NCBI RefSeq assembly: GCF_016862175.1
Contig: NZ_BOML01000038.1
Span: 124,001-188,000, forward strand
Direction of reading: 5' to 3'
Source of the DNA: Paractinoplanes durhamensis
GTDB lineage: Bacteria; Actinomycetota; Actinomycetes; Mycobacteriales; Micromonosporaceae
Length of the DNA stretch: 64,000 nt
The notes below the pieces were generated by a model that saw only the letters and a program-made list of their open reading frames with translations, was not told the DNA's origin and did not search any database. This document shows positions 46,942 to 54,517 of the stretch, one piece after another; position 1 is the first letter of the stretch, and each line of letters begins with the position of its first letter. The translations under genes and the position numbers were made by a program.

Positions 46942-47355
46942 ATGATCTTGCGACGAGCACGGGCCGGCGAGCTGGCGGCCATCCTGGAGTTCTGGCTGGT
47001 CGCCGCGGAGAACGACAGCCGGCCCGCCGACTCCCGGGCGGCCATCGACGCGCTGCACCGGCGCGATCCGGACGCGCTGATCGTCGCGGTCGACGGCGAC
47101 GAGATCGTCGGCACCGTGATCGCCGGGTGGGACGGATGGCGCTGCCACCTCTATCGGCTCGCCGTCGCGCCGTCCCGCCGCCGGCAGGGCATCGGGCGGG
47201 CGCTCATCTCCGCTGCTGAAGAGCGGTTCCGGGGGCTCGGCGGCGGTCGCGCCGACGCGATGGTGCTCGACGACAACGCCGAGGCGCACGGAGCGTGGTC
47301 CGCCGGCGGCTATCGCCGCCAGGCGGACTGGTCCCGCTGGGTCAAACCGCTGTGA
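46942..47355 (+). CDS. GNAT-family N-acetyltransferase
   Basis: This 137-residue protein has LRRARAGELAAILEFW at the start, the central YRLAVAPSRRRQGIGRALI acetyl-CoA loop and a final AHGAWSAGGYRRQADWSRWVKPL. The acceptor is unknown. The gene is divergent from the ABC operon, and its 3' end overlaps the helicase gene by 14 bases. Confidence 0.9.
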   Translation: MILRRARAGELAAILEFWLVAAENDSRPADSRAAIDALHRRDPDALIVAVDGDEIVGTVIAGWDGWRCHLYRLAVAPSRRRQGIGRALISAAEERFRGLGGGRADAMVLDDNAEAHGAWSAGGYRRQADWSRWVKPL

Positions 47356-49342
47356 GGGCTTCCGGCAGCGGTTTCTGGTGTACGACCGAGAGCCGCGACA
47401 CCGCCCGGGTCAACACCACGTAGAGCCGGTTGAGGCCGCGGGCCTCGGCCGCCACGATGTCGGCCGGCTCGTGCACGACCACATGGTCGTACTCCAAGCC
47501 CTTCGCGACCGTGGCCGGCACCACCGTGACCCGCGCCTCGGAGTCGACGTCGTCCGGCGTCGCGTTCTCGATCCCCGCCGCCGTGAGATGCGCCCGCAGG
47601 CCGGCCACCGCGGTGTCGGCCGCGATCACCGCGACCGAACCCTCGTGCTCGAGCGCCGCCGTCACCTCGACCATCGTCTCCGCGTCCAGGCTGGCGTGCT
47701 CGGGAACGGCCACGATGGACAGGTCGCCGTCGCGGCGCAGCGACACTGCCGCCGGCACGTCCACCGCGAGGGCGGACAGCAGCCGGTTGGCCAGCTCGAC
47801 CACCACGGCCGGCACCCGGAACCCGACGGTCAGCGGCACCACCGCCGCGTCCGGCTTGCCGAGGTGCCCGAGGGTGTCCCGCCAGTCCGCGGCCGCCCAC
47901 GGGGTGGTGCCCTGGGCCAGGTCGCCGAGCAGCGTGATCGACCCGTGCTCGCTGCGCCGCGCGATCGCCCGGGCCTGCATCGGCGACAGGTCCTGCGCCT
48001 CGTCCACCACGACGTGCCCGAAGCTGGTCTCCCGGTCGAGCAGGCCGGCCGCCTCGTCGATCAGGATCAGGTCGGCCGCGCTGAACTTCGCCGACTTCGC
48101 GGTCTTCGGGGCCTTGGTCCAGCGGATGGCGTCCTGCTCCTCGGCGGTGAGCACGTCGTCGGCCGGGTCGAGCAGCACCTCCATCACCAGCGACTCGGGC
48201 GTCACGGCCGGCCAGACCGCGTCGAGGAAGTCCTTGACCGGCGCGACCCGGCTCATCTTGCGCAGCCAGGTCTCGCCGGGCGAGTTGCCGGTGCGGTATT
48301 CGGACTGCCGTTGCAGCAGGCCGACCACCCGGGCCAGCACGCGTTCCCGGCCCAGGGCGTAGGGCAGCCCTTCGCGCCGGGCCTCGTCGACGATCCGGCG
48401 CAGCGGCTCCAGATCGATCCGCCAGCGGTAGGAGCCGTCCGACACCATGATCGGCTCGATCGGCTTGGCGATCTTCCGCCAGAGCGCGTTGCGCAGCACC
48501 TCGGCCATCCGCACGTCGTGCTTGATGCCGGTGGCCCGGTCGTCGTCGACGCCCTTGACCGGCACCCGCGCGACCAGACCGTCCACCGTGGCCTGTTTGA
48601 CCTCGACCTCGCCAAGGGCGGGCAGCACCGCCGAGATGTACGACAGGAACGCCGTGTTCGGCCCGACGATCAGCACCCCCGAGCGCCGCAGTCGCTCCCG
48701 GTGCAGATAGAGCAGGAAGGCGGCCCGGTGCAGGCCGACCGCGGTCTTTCCGGTGCCCGGCGCCCCCTGCACGCAGATCGAGTCGCCCAGATCGGCCCGG
48801 ACCAGCTCGTCCTGCTCGGGCTGGATGGTCGCCACGATGTCCCGCATCGGCCCGACACGCGGCCGCTCGATCTCGGCGGTCAGGATGCGGCTGCTGGTGC
48901 CCAGCTCCTCGCCGCGGTCGAGGTGCTCGTCCTCGAAGCTGGTCAGCTCCCCTTTGACGAACCCGAACCGGCGCCGGGTGGACACGCCTTGCGGGTCCCG
49001 CACGCTGGCCCGGTAGAACGATCGGGACAGCGGCGCCCGCCAGTCGAGGACCAGCGGCTCACCGGCGTCGTCGGTGACGTGCCGCCGCCCGACGTGATAG
49101 GCGAAGTCCTCGATGTCGAGCCGCCCGAAGAACAGCGGCGTGGTCGGATCGTCGGCGAGCTCGAGCACCCGCCGAGCCATGTGCCGCCCGAGCATCTCGG
49201 CGGTGTAGGCATCCCCGGCGACCTTGTCACCGGTGGAGAAGAGCGCCTCGGCGCGACCACGCATCCGCCCGAGAGCGGCTCGCGATTCACTGAGGTGCTG
49301 ACGTTCGGCGGCGAGTTCGGTGTCCAGGTCAAATCCAGGCAC
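47342..49342 (-). CDS. helR: HelD/HelR-type UvrD-like helicase (RNA polymerase recycling)
   Basis: This 666-residue SF1 ATPase has an N-terminal coiled coil (TELAAERQHLSESRAALGRM), Walker A GAPGTGKTA, motif II VVVDEAQDLSPMQ, motif III LLGDLAQGT and C-terminal VVHEPADIVAAEARGLNRLYVVLTRAV. These match actinobacterial HelD proteins, which pry stalled RNA polymerase off DNA; the HelR subclass displaces rifamycin and raises tolerance. GTG 49342 is used. The gene assignment to helR rather than general helD is by resemblance. I did not find the rifamycin-associated element in the 250 bases upstream. Confidence 0.8.
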   Translation of the reverse strand: MPGFDLDTELAAERQHLSESRAALGRMRGRAEALFSTGDKVAGDAYTAEMLGRHMARRVLELADDPTTPLFFGRLDIEDFAYHVGRRHVTDDAGEPLVLDWRAPLSRSFYRASVRDPQGVSTRRRFGFVKGELTSFEDEHLDRGEELGTSSRILTAEIERPRVGPMRDIVATIQPEQDELVRADLGDSICVQGAPGTGKTAVGLHRAAFLLYLHRERLRRSGVLIVGPNTAFLSYISAVLPALGEVEVKQATVDGLVARVPVKGVDDDRATGIKHDVRMAEVLRNALWRKIAKPIEPIMVSDGSYRWRIDLEPLRRIVDEARREGLPYALGRERVLARVVGLLQRQSEYRTGNSPGETWLRKMSRVAPVKDFLDAVWPAVTPESLVMEVLLDPADDVLTAEEQDAIRWTKAPKTAKSAKFSAADLILIDEAAGLLDRETSFGHVVVDEAQDLSPMQARAIARRSEHGSITLLGDLAQGTTPWAAADWRDTLGHLGKPDAAVVPLTVGFRVPAVVVELANRLLSALAVDVPAAVSLRRDGDLSIVAVPEHASLDAETMVEVTAALEHEGSVAVIAADTAVAGLRAHLTAAGIENATPDDVDSEARVTVVPATVAKGLEYDHVVVHEPADIVAAEARGLNRLYVVLTRAVSRLSVVHQKPLPEALTAV

Positions 49343-49529
49343 GGTTCATCCTCAGGCCAGAGGGTGCAGGGATGCTCGCGTTCCCGAGGGCCGACCGCGG
49401 CCCGCGGCGCGAAGGACGTCCGCTGCGGTGCATGCTCACCACGGCCGTCGAAGCGGTCCACAACGTTACGCCCAAGTCATCCGCTGTCCACCGATTTTTC
49501 GACCGATCAGAGACGGCGTCGACAACCAC

Positions 49530-49555
49530 CCGAGTTAAGAACATTCTTAACTCGG
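49530..49555. promoter_or_regulatory. 26-base perfect palindrome upstream of the XRE gene
   Basis: Two 12-base arms (49530-49541 and 49544-49555, core GTTAAGAA/TTCTTAAC) surround a CA centre. It sits in AT-rich sequence, 41 bases before the XRE start, with a GGAGG ribosome site (49554-49558) right after it. A perfect dyad in this place is typical of toxin-antitoxin autoregulation. The rest of 49343-49529 shows no recognisable element. Confidence 0.8.
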
Positions 49556-49596
49556 AGGTGCGCACGGTGGAGTGGGAAATCGGCAAGAGGAGATGG

Positions 49597-49920
49597 ATGA
49601 TGAGCGGAATTGAGCGTTGGCGGGACAGCGGTCACCTGGAGAAGGCCATCGAGAGCGCGGGTGGCGTGGAGGCGTTTGAGGCCAGCGTCAGCAAGATGCT
49701 GGATGAAGCTCGCGGGTGGCGGCTGGCGGAGCTGCGTAAGCGGCGGGAGATGACGCAGGAGCAGGTCGCCAAGCGGATGGGGATCTCCGTTGCGCGGGTT
49801 TCGCAGATCGAGGCGGGCGATGTCTCGACGCAGGATGTGCTGGCGCGCTACATCTCGGCGCTCGGCGGAACTCTCAAGCTCATCGCCGACTTCGGCGACG
49901 AGCAGCTCAAGGTGGCTTAG
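49597..49920 (+). CDS. XRE-family antitoxin-like regulator (HigA type)
   Basis: This protein of about 107 residues has a helical N-terminus (ERWRDSGHLEKAIESAGGVEAFEASVSKMLDEA) and an XRE helix-turn-helix (LRKRREMTQEQVAKRMGISVARVSQIEAGDVSTQDVLARYISALGG), ending TLKLIADFGDEQLKV. This is the layout of HigA antitoxins that follow a RelE/HigB toxin gene. No toxin ORF lies upstream or downstream. GAGGAG (49587-49592) serves ATG 49597 or 49600. A second GGAGG and GTG 49567 open an in-frame VEWEIG stretch that looks like the start of a lost toxin gene. Confidence 0.85.
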   Translation: MMSGIERWRDSGHLEKAIESAGGVEAFEASVSKMLDEARGWRLAELRKRREMTQEQVAKRMGISVARVSQIEAGDVSTQDVLARYISALGGTLKLIADFGDEQLKVA

Positions 49921-49936
49921 CCGCGCACTCGCGGCT
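49919..49936 (+). terminator. Short GC hairpin after the XRE gene
   Basis: AGCCGCG (49919-49925) and CGCGGCT (49930-49936) form a seven-pair stem with a CACT loop, starting in the XRE stop codon. There is no U-tract. It may separate XRE transcription from the ArsR gene 19 bases downstream. Confidence 0.5.
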
Positions 49937-49954
49937 CGTTGAAGAATGGGCGGC

Positions 49955-50533
49955 ATGGCGGAGCGTGGGGTGCGGGTCAGTGATCCGCGGGTTATGCGGG
50001 CGCTTTCTCATCCGGCTCGGATCGAGATCGTGGAGTACCTGAGTGACACCGGGAAGGTGGTCACCGCTACCGAGTGTGCGGAGATCGTCGGGCTGTCGCC
50101 CAGTGCCACCAGCTATCACCTGCGGGAACTTGCCAAATATGGGCTTGTCGAGCAGGCGCCCAGCCGGGGGGACGGGCGCGAGCGGCTCTGGCAGGCGGTG
50201 GCCTCGGGGCTGCGGATCGACCCCGACTTTCAGGAGCCGGCCGCCAACGCGGCCGCCCGCGCACTCGTCGACATGTACCTCACCCGTGAACTGGAGCGGA
50301 CGCGGGAGTGGTTCGGGCAGATGGACACCGAGACCGAGGAGTGGCGGAGCGTCGGGACGCTGCGCGGCAACCGGCTGCTGGTGACCCCGGACGAGCTGAA
50401 AGACCTGGTGGAACGGATCGTCGAGCTGGTCGACCAGTACCAGATCCGGGATCGGCAGGGCAGCGCGCCCGAAGGCGCTCGGGCGGTGGTCCTCAACCTC
50501 ACGGCGTACCCGGAGCCGAACACGAAGGCATAG
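49955..50533 (+). CDS. ArsR-type helix-turn-helix regulator of the MFS gene
   Basis: The protein of about 192 residues has an ArsR/HTH_20 domain (VSDPRVMRALSHPARIEIVEYLSDTGKVVTATECAEIVGLSPSATSYHLRELAKYGLVEQ) and a C-terminal half with AARALVDMYLTRELERTREWFGQMD, a helical ligand or dimer domain. ATG 49955 is used; 49946 is possible. It precedes an MFS exporter by 43 bases, and the dyad 50551-50592 over the MFS start is its probable operator, making a drug-responsive repressor/exporter unit (inference). Confidence 0.88.
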   Translation: MAERGVRVSDPRVMRALSHPARIEIVEYLSDTGKVVTATECAEIVGLSPSATSYHLRELAKYGLVEQAPSRGDGRERLWQAVASGLRIDPDFQEPAANAAARALVDMYLTRELERTREWFGQMDTETEEWRSVGTLRGNRLLVTPDELKDLVERIVELVDQYQIRDRQGSAPEGARAVVLNLTAYPEPNTKA

Positions 50534-50550
50534 ATGGGGGCTTGCGCCGA

Positions 50551-50592
50551 CAGATGTGAAGGAATATTTTCGAAGTATGTCCTTCACATCTG
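50551..50592 (+). promoter_or_regulatory. 42-base operator dyad over the MFS start codon
   Basis: CAGATGTGAAGGA (50551-50563) and TCCTTCACATCTG (50580-50592) are perfect 13-base arms, and the centre holds a TTCGAA palindrome. Both possible MFS starts (GTG 50556, ATG 50577) lie inside it. It sits right after the ArsR gene, so a bound repressor would block both the promoter region and the start of the gene. Confidence 0.8.
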
Positions 50593-51803
50593 ATGAATCG
50601 CGCTGGGCGGATGTCTATCTGGTCTCGGGGACCCGGGCCGTCTCGGTGTGCGGCGACTTCCTCGCGGCCACCACGCTCGCCCTGGTCCTGCAGCAACGCG
50701 GGCACGGCGGGCTGGCCGTCTCCGGCCTGCTGGTGGCGGCGAGCCTGCCGCTGGCCCTGCTCGCCCCGATCGGCGGCCGGATCGCCGACCGCTTCGACAG
50801 CCGGACGATCCTGGTCGCGGCCGGCCTCATCCAATCCCTGATCTGCGTCGCGCTCGCCTTCGTGCACCAGCCGGTGGCGATCATCGGCCTGGTCGCGCTG
50901 CTGGCCGCGGGCCTGGCGGTGACCCAGCCGACGCTGGCGGCCCTGATCCCGCAGATGGTCCGCCCGGAAGACCTGCCGAAGGCGAGCGGCTTCAACCAGA
51001 CCGCCGGCGTGATCGGCACGCTGATCGCCCCGCCGCTGGCCGGCGTGCTGCTCGGCCAGTTCGGGGCCCGGCCGCCGCTGCTGATCGACGCGGTCAGCTA
51101 CCTCGCCCTGGTGGTGGCCGGCCTGGCCGTGAAGACCAGGCGCCGACCGGCGCTGACGGTGCAGACCGAGGCGGCGCCCTTCCGGGTCCGGGACGACCGG
51201 CTGCTGGCCATCATGATCGGGACGATGGCCGTGGTGATGGCCGGCGTGAGCGCGATCAACGTCGTCGAGATCTTCTTCATCCGCGACACGCTGCACGCCT
51301 CCACCACGACCTACGGCCTGGTGAGCGCCTGCTGGGCGGCCGGCATGCTGATCGGCAGCGTGCTCTTCGGCCGGGTGCCCCGCGCCTGGATCACCGTGCC
51401 CGTCCTGTTCCTCATCGTGGCCGGCACCTGCCTCCCGGCGGCCGTCGGCGCCCTGGCCACCAGCGCCCTCATGCTGGTGCCGCTGTTGCTGGTGGGTGGC
51501 ATCTTCAACGCCGGCGTCAACGTCTTCGTCATGGTGATCATCGTCGGCCGGGTCCGGGCCGCCGCGCACGGCCGCGCCTTCGCCGCGCTGAACGGCGCCG
51601 TCCAATTGGCCGGCCTGATCGGCCTGGTGGCGGCCGGCCCACTGGTCGAGCGCTTCGACCCGCGCTGGCTGCTCGCCTCGGCGGCCGGCATCGGCCTTGT
51701 GGTCTGCCTTGCGGCAATTCCAGTCGCGCGACGCACGGCCGACAAGCCGTCGCTCGCGTCACCACAGCCCAGGATCGTTACGCCGGTAACGGCGCAGGGG
51801 TGA
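50577..51803 (+). CDS. Major facilitator superfamily exporter
   Basis: This protein of about 408 residues has twelve predicted helices, with the MFS signature GGRIADRFDSRTILVAAG after helix 2 and APPLAGVLLGQFGARPPLLIDAVSYLALVV in the first half. It most resembles the drug/enterobactin-exporter (MFS_3) group. ATG 50577 and GTG 50556 are both in the operator. The gene is paired with the ArsR regulator upstream. Its 3' end overlaps the convergent AlbA_2 gene by 45 bases. Confidence 0.9.
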   Translation: MSFTSDESRWADVYLVSGTRAVSVCGDFLAATTLALVLQQRGHGGLAVSGLLVAASLPLALLAPIGGRIADRFDSRTILVAAGLIQSLICVALAFVHQPVAIIGLVALLAAGLAVTQPTLAALIPQMVRPEDLPKASGFNQTAGVIGTLIAPPLAGVLLGQFGARPPLLIDAVSYLALVVAGLAVKTRRRPALTVQTEAAPFRVRDDRLLAIMIGTMAVVMAGVSAINVVEIFFIRDTLHASTTTYGLVSACWAAGMLIGSVLFGRVPRAWITVPVLFLIVAGTCLPAAVGALATSALMLVPLLLVGGIFNAGVNVFVMVIIVGRVRAAAHGRAFAALNGAVQLAGLIGLVAAGPLVERFDPRWLLASAAGIGLVVCLAAIPVARRTADKPSLASPQPRIVTPVTAQG

Positions 51804-53486
51804 GCTTCCAAGCGCGGTCGGGGTCACTCGTCCTGTTTCTTCGAGCACCTTCAGCGCCCGCAGGACCTTCATGTGGCTGAGCCCAGTGCGCTGTTCGAGA
51901 TCGCGGCGGCTGAGTTCGATCCCGTTTGCCAGAGCGTCCCAAACCAATTCCGTGGCGGTGCCGTCAATCCGGATCGGTGCCGGGTCGCTGACCTCCGGTG
52001 CGAGTACATACCGCGCGTGACGTCGCTCCCCCACACGCACGGCAATTCCGCGATTCACGAGGTCGGACAGTTCGGAAGTGGCTCGATGTGCCTCAAGACC
52101 GAGATTGCGCATGGTGCCGTTGGTGACGGTCCGTCCGGTGCGCATCTCGGCGAGCGCGAGATGTTGCGAAGTGGTCAGGCCGAGCTGCCCGAGACCAGCG
52201 ATCCAGGCCGTTGTTGCGTCGTCGAGCAGGGCATGCCGCGGAAGTACGACCTTGAATCGAGTTATCCGATTGTGGAACTCAGGCGGAGGTGAGCCCGCTC
52301 GGCGGAGTTCGCGCAGCATGGTGGGGATGCCGCTGGCTCTGTTCTCGCAGACCATGCGGCCGGTTTCCGGCAGGCGGATGTCTTGAAGCAGCTTCGCCAG
52401 TACCGGATTGCGGCTCGAGGTAACGCCTTCGCCGCCCAGGTCATCCTCGGTAACCGCGCCGAACAGACCACCTGGATTGGCTACTACCAGGCGGTCCGCG
52501 TAGAGCGTGATTTGGACGGGTGTGCCGCGCGAGTAGGTCGAGTAGTCGCGGTGCAGCAGAGCGTTGGCCACAACTTCGCGAACAACCTCGGCAGGGTAGT
52601 CGTAGACGTCGGTTCGGCCACTTCCATCGACGAAGGATCGAACTGAGGTGTTGCGCAGTACTGCCGCCACGACCTCGTCAACGATTACGGGGATCGGACC
52701 GTCGAACGATCGATTATCGAGGAATCGGGGTCCGTTGGCCGGAACGTCTTGGGCCGAGGTGCCTGGGTATGCCACAAGTGTGGCGTTGAGCTGGGGAAAG
52801 AACTGCTGCGGATAGATGCCGAGAGCCAAAAGGCCGCCAAGCGTGGGGCGAACGACGCCATCGGTATCCTCGGCCACGACGTTGAGTCTGCGGAGAATAT
52901 GAGGTTGGTCGAGGTTGGCGAATGCACGTGGCTGACGTTGACGAACCCGAGCAGCCAGCACCTGCACCTCAGTGGAGTCAAGATCCGCGAGGGTGGCGCC
53001 GGCAATGGGTTGACGGTCGTCCTCCGGCTGGCCGCGATTCGTGTGCAGGAGATGGATCTCGAAGTCGGTCAGGCGCCTGTCCCCATCGCCGCCACGAGTG
53101 AACGAGCCGTTGTACTCGCCTCGTGCCGACACGAAACAGGGCTTGAAGCGGGGGTCCAGCTCGCTGATCTCGGCGACGACCACCAGCGCGTCCTCGAACT
53201 CGACGATCTCGATCTCCGTGCGAACCGGTGGTTGGAGTTCGTCATTGCAGGCCGACGCGAGTGCACTGGCAATCCTGGCGGCGTCGAATCCAGGGGCCGG
53301 ACGAAATCCGTCCTTCTCCTCAAGCCCCAAGATCACGGTGCCGCCGCGGTCATTGCTGAATGCGCTGAGTGTGTCACGGAGGGACTTCGGAAGTCCGCCT
53401 GCGGCGGCCTTTACCTCGACATCGCAGAGATCGCTGCCGGAGCGGCGAAGCAGACCCATCAGTTGAGTCAGTTGTTGCCTGTCCAT
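51759..53486 (-). CDS. AlbA_2-domain ATP-binding protein (RecG-related/Schlafen-like)
   Basis: This protein of about 575 residues has an N-terminal AlbA_2 nucleic-acid-binding domain (ESDLCDVEVKAAAGGLPKSLRDTLSAFSNDRGGTVILGLEE; first residue approximate), a middle segment, an HATPase_c_4 domain (YPAEVVREVVANALLHRDYSTYSRGTPVQITLYADRLVVANPGGLFG) and two C-terminal winged-helix regions (HLALAEMRTGRTVTNGTMRN; LSRRDLEQRTGLSHMKVLRALKVLEETGRV). Such proteins are regulators or defence-island components of unknown mechanism. ATG 53486 has GGAGG seven bases upstream. Codon use is visibly less GC-rich than neighbours, suggesting transfer. Confidence 0.85.
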   Translation of the reverse strand: MDRQQLTQLMGLLRRSGSDLCDVEVKAAAGGLPKSLRDTLSAFSNDRGGTVILGLEEKDGFRPAPGFDAARIASALASACNDELQPPVRTEIEIVEFEDALVVVAEISELDPRFKPCFVSARGEYNGSFTRGGDGDRRLTDFEIHLLHTNRGQPEDDRQPIAGATLADLDSTEVQVLAARVRQRQPRAFANLDQPHILRRLNVVAEDTDGVVRPTLGGLLALGIYPQQFFPQLNATLVAYPGTSAQDVPANGPRFLDNRSFDGPIPVIVDEVVAAVLRNTSVRSFVDGSGRTDVYDYPAEVVREVVANALLHRDYSTYSRGTPVQITLYADRLVVANPGGLFGAVTEDDLGGEGVTSSRNPVLAKLLQDIRLPETGRMVCENRASGIPTMLRELRRAGSPPPEFHNRITRFKVVLPRHALLDDATTAWIAGLGQLGLTTSQHLALAEMRTGRTVTNGTMRNLGLEAHRATSELSDLVNRGIAVRVGERRHARYVLAPEVSDPAPIRIDGTATELVWDALANGIELSRRDLEQRTGLSHMKVLRALKVLEETGRVTPTALGSSPLRRYRRNDPGLW

Positions 53487-53497
53487 CCGCGACCTCC

Positions 53498-53534
53498 TGC
53501 AACGGACCTTTGCAAAGGACCTTAGCAAGCCCTT
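53498..53534 (-). promoter_or_regulatory. Tandem 13-base repeats upstream of the AlbA_2 gene
   Basis: TGCAACGGACCTT (53498-53510) and TGCAAAGGACCTT (53511-53523) are adjacent direct repeats with one difference, followed by a degenerate AGCAAGCCCTT (53524-53534). CCTTTGCAAAGG across the junction is a perfect 12-base palindrome. They lie 12 bases upstream of the start and look like an operator array for the gene's own winged-helix domains. Confidence 0.65.
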
Positions 53535-53607
53535 GCGGAGCGATGTGGCTCACCATGCGTCCCCGCCCACGGGCAATGAGGCAGTCTCGGGGGATAGCGT
53601 CGAGGTC

Positions 53608-54459
53608 ATGAGCGACAGCGCCGGTCGACCCCGGGTAGGGCACATTCAGTTTCTCAACTGCCTCCCGATCTACTGGGGCCTGATGCGCTCCGGCGCTCTG
53701 CTCGACGTCGACCTGCGCAAGGACACCCCCGACAAGCTGAGCCAGCAGCTTGTCGCCGGGGATCTCGACATCGGCCCGATCACGCTCGTCGAGTACCTCC
53801 GGCACGCCGACGACCTGCTGCTCCTGCCCAACCTGGCGGTCGGCAGCGACGGCCCGGTCCTCTCGGTCAACCTCATCTCGACCCGGCCGCTCGACGAGCT
53901 CGACGGCCGGCCGGTGGCGCTCGGCTCGACCTCCCGCACCGGCGTGCTGCTGGCGCAGATGCTGCTGGCCGAGCGCTACGGCGCCGAGCCCGAATACTTC
54001 CGCTGCCCGCCCGAGCTCACCCAGATGCTGATGGAGGCGGACGCCGGCGTGCTGATCGGCGACCCGGCCCTGCGGGCGATGTATGAAGCGCCGCAGAAGG
54101 GCCTCACCGTCGTCGACCTCGGGCAGGCCTGGCGGGACTGGACCGGCCTGCCGATGGTCTTCGCGGTCTGGGCGGTCCGGAAGGACTACGCGGCCGCCCA
54201 CCCGGGCGCCGTCAAGGACGTGCACGAGGCGTTCCAGCGCTCCCGCGACCTGTGCCTGGACGAGCTCGACGAGGTGGCCGCGGCGGCCGCCCGCTGGGAG
54301 CCGTTCGACGCGACCACCCTCGCCACGTACTTCCGGGCGCTGGACTTTTCGCTCGGCGATCGCCAGATCGCCGGGTTGCGGGAGTTCGCCCGGCGCGCGG
54401 CGGCTCGTGGGGAAGTTCCCGCGTTGCCCGAGGATGGCCCGATCTTCGCCGAAGTTTGA
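53608..54459 (+). CDS. mqnA: Chorismate dehydratase
   Basis: This protein of about 283 residues has a periplasmic-binding-like fold with RPRVGHIQFLNCLPIYWGLM, DLDIGPITLVEYLRHADDLLLLPNLAVGSDGPVLSVNLIS, LGSTSRTGVLLAQMLL and WRDWTGLPMVFAVWAVRKDYA, all typical of MqnA. It removes water from chorismate to give 3-[(1-carboxyvinyl)oxy]benzoate, the first futalosine-pathway step. ATG 53608 follows GAGG. It stands alone, 15 kb from mqnE. Confidence 0.95.
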   Translation: MSDSAGRPRVGHIQFLNCLPIYWGLMRSGALLDVDLRKDTPDKLSQQLVAGDLDIGPITLVEYLRHADDLLLLPNLAVGSDGPVLSVNLISTRPLDELDGRPVALGSTSRTGVLLAQMLLAERYGAEPEYFRCPPELTQMLMEADAGVLIGDPALRAMYEAPQKGLTVVDLGQAWRDWTGLPMVFAVWAVRKDYAAAHPGAVKDVHEAFQRSRDLCLDELDEVAAAAARWEPFDATTLATYFRALDFSLGDRQIAGLREFARRAAARGEVPALPEDGPIFAEV

Positions 54460-54517
54460 TCCTTTTCGAGGCAGGCCCTACGCTCCGCAGGCTCATCAGC
54501 GAACGGGGGACCTGCTC

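Noticed and set aside
49343..49529. Rifamycin-associated element or remaining toxin gene upstream of XRE/helR
   Set aside because: No 19-base rifamycin-associated element is visible, and the open frames here have no toxin-like sequence.
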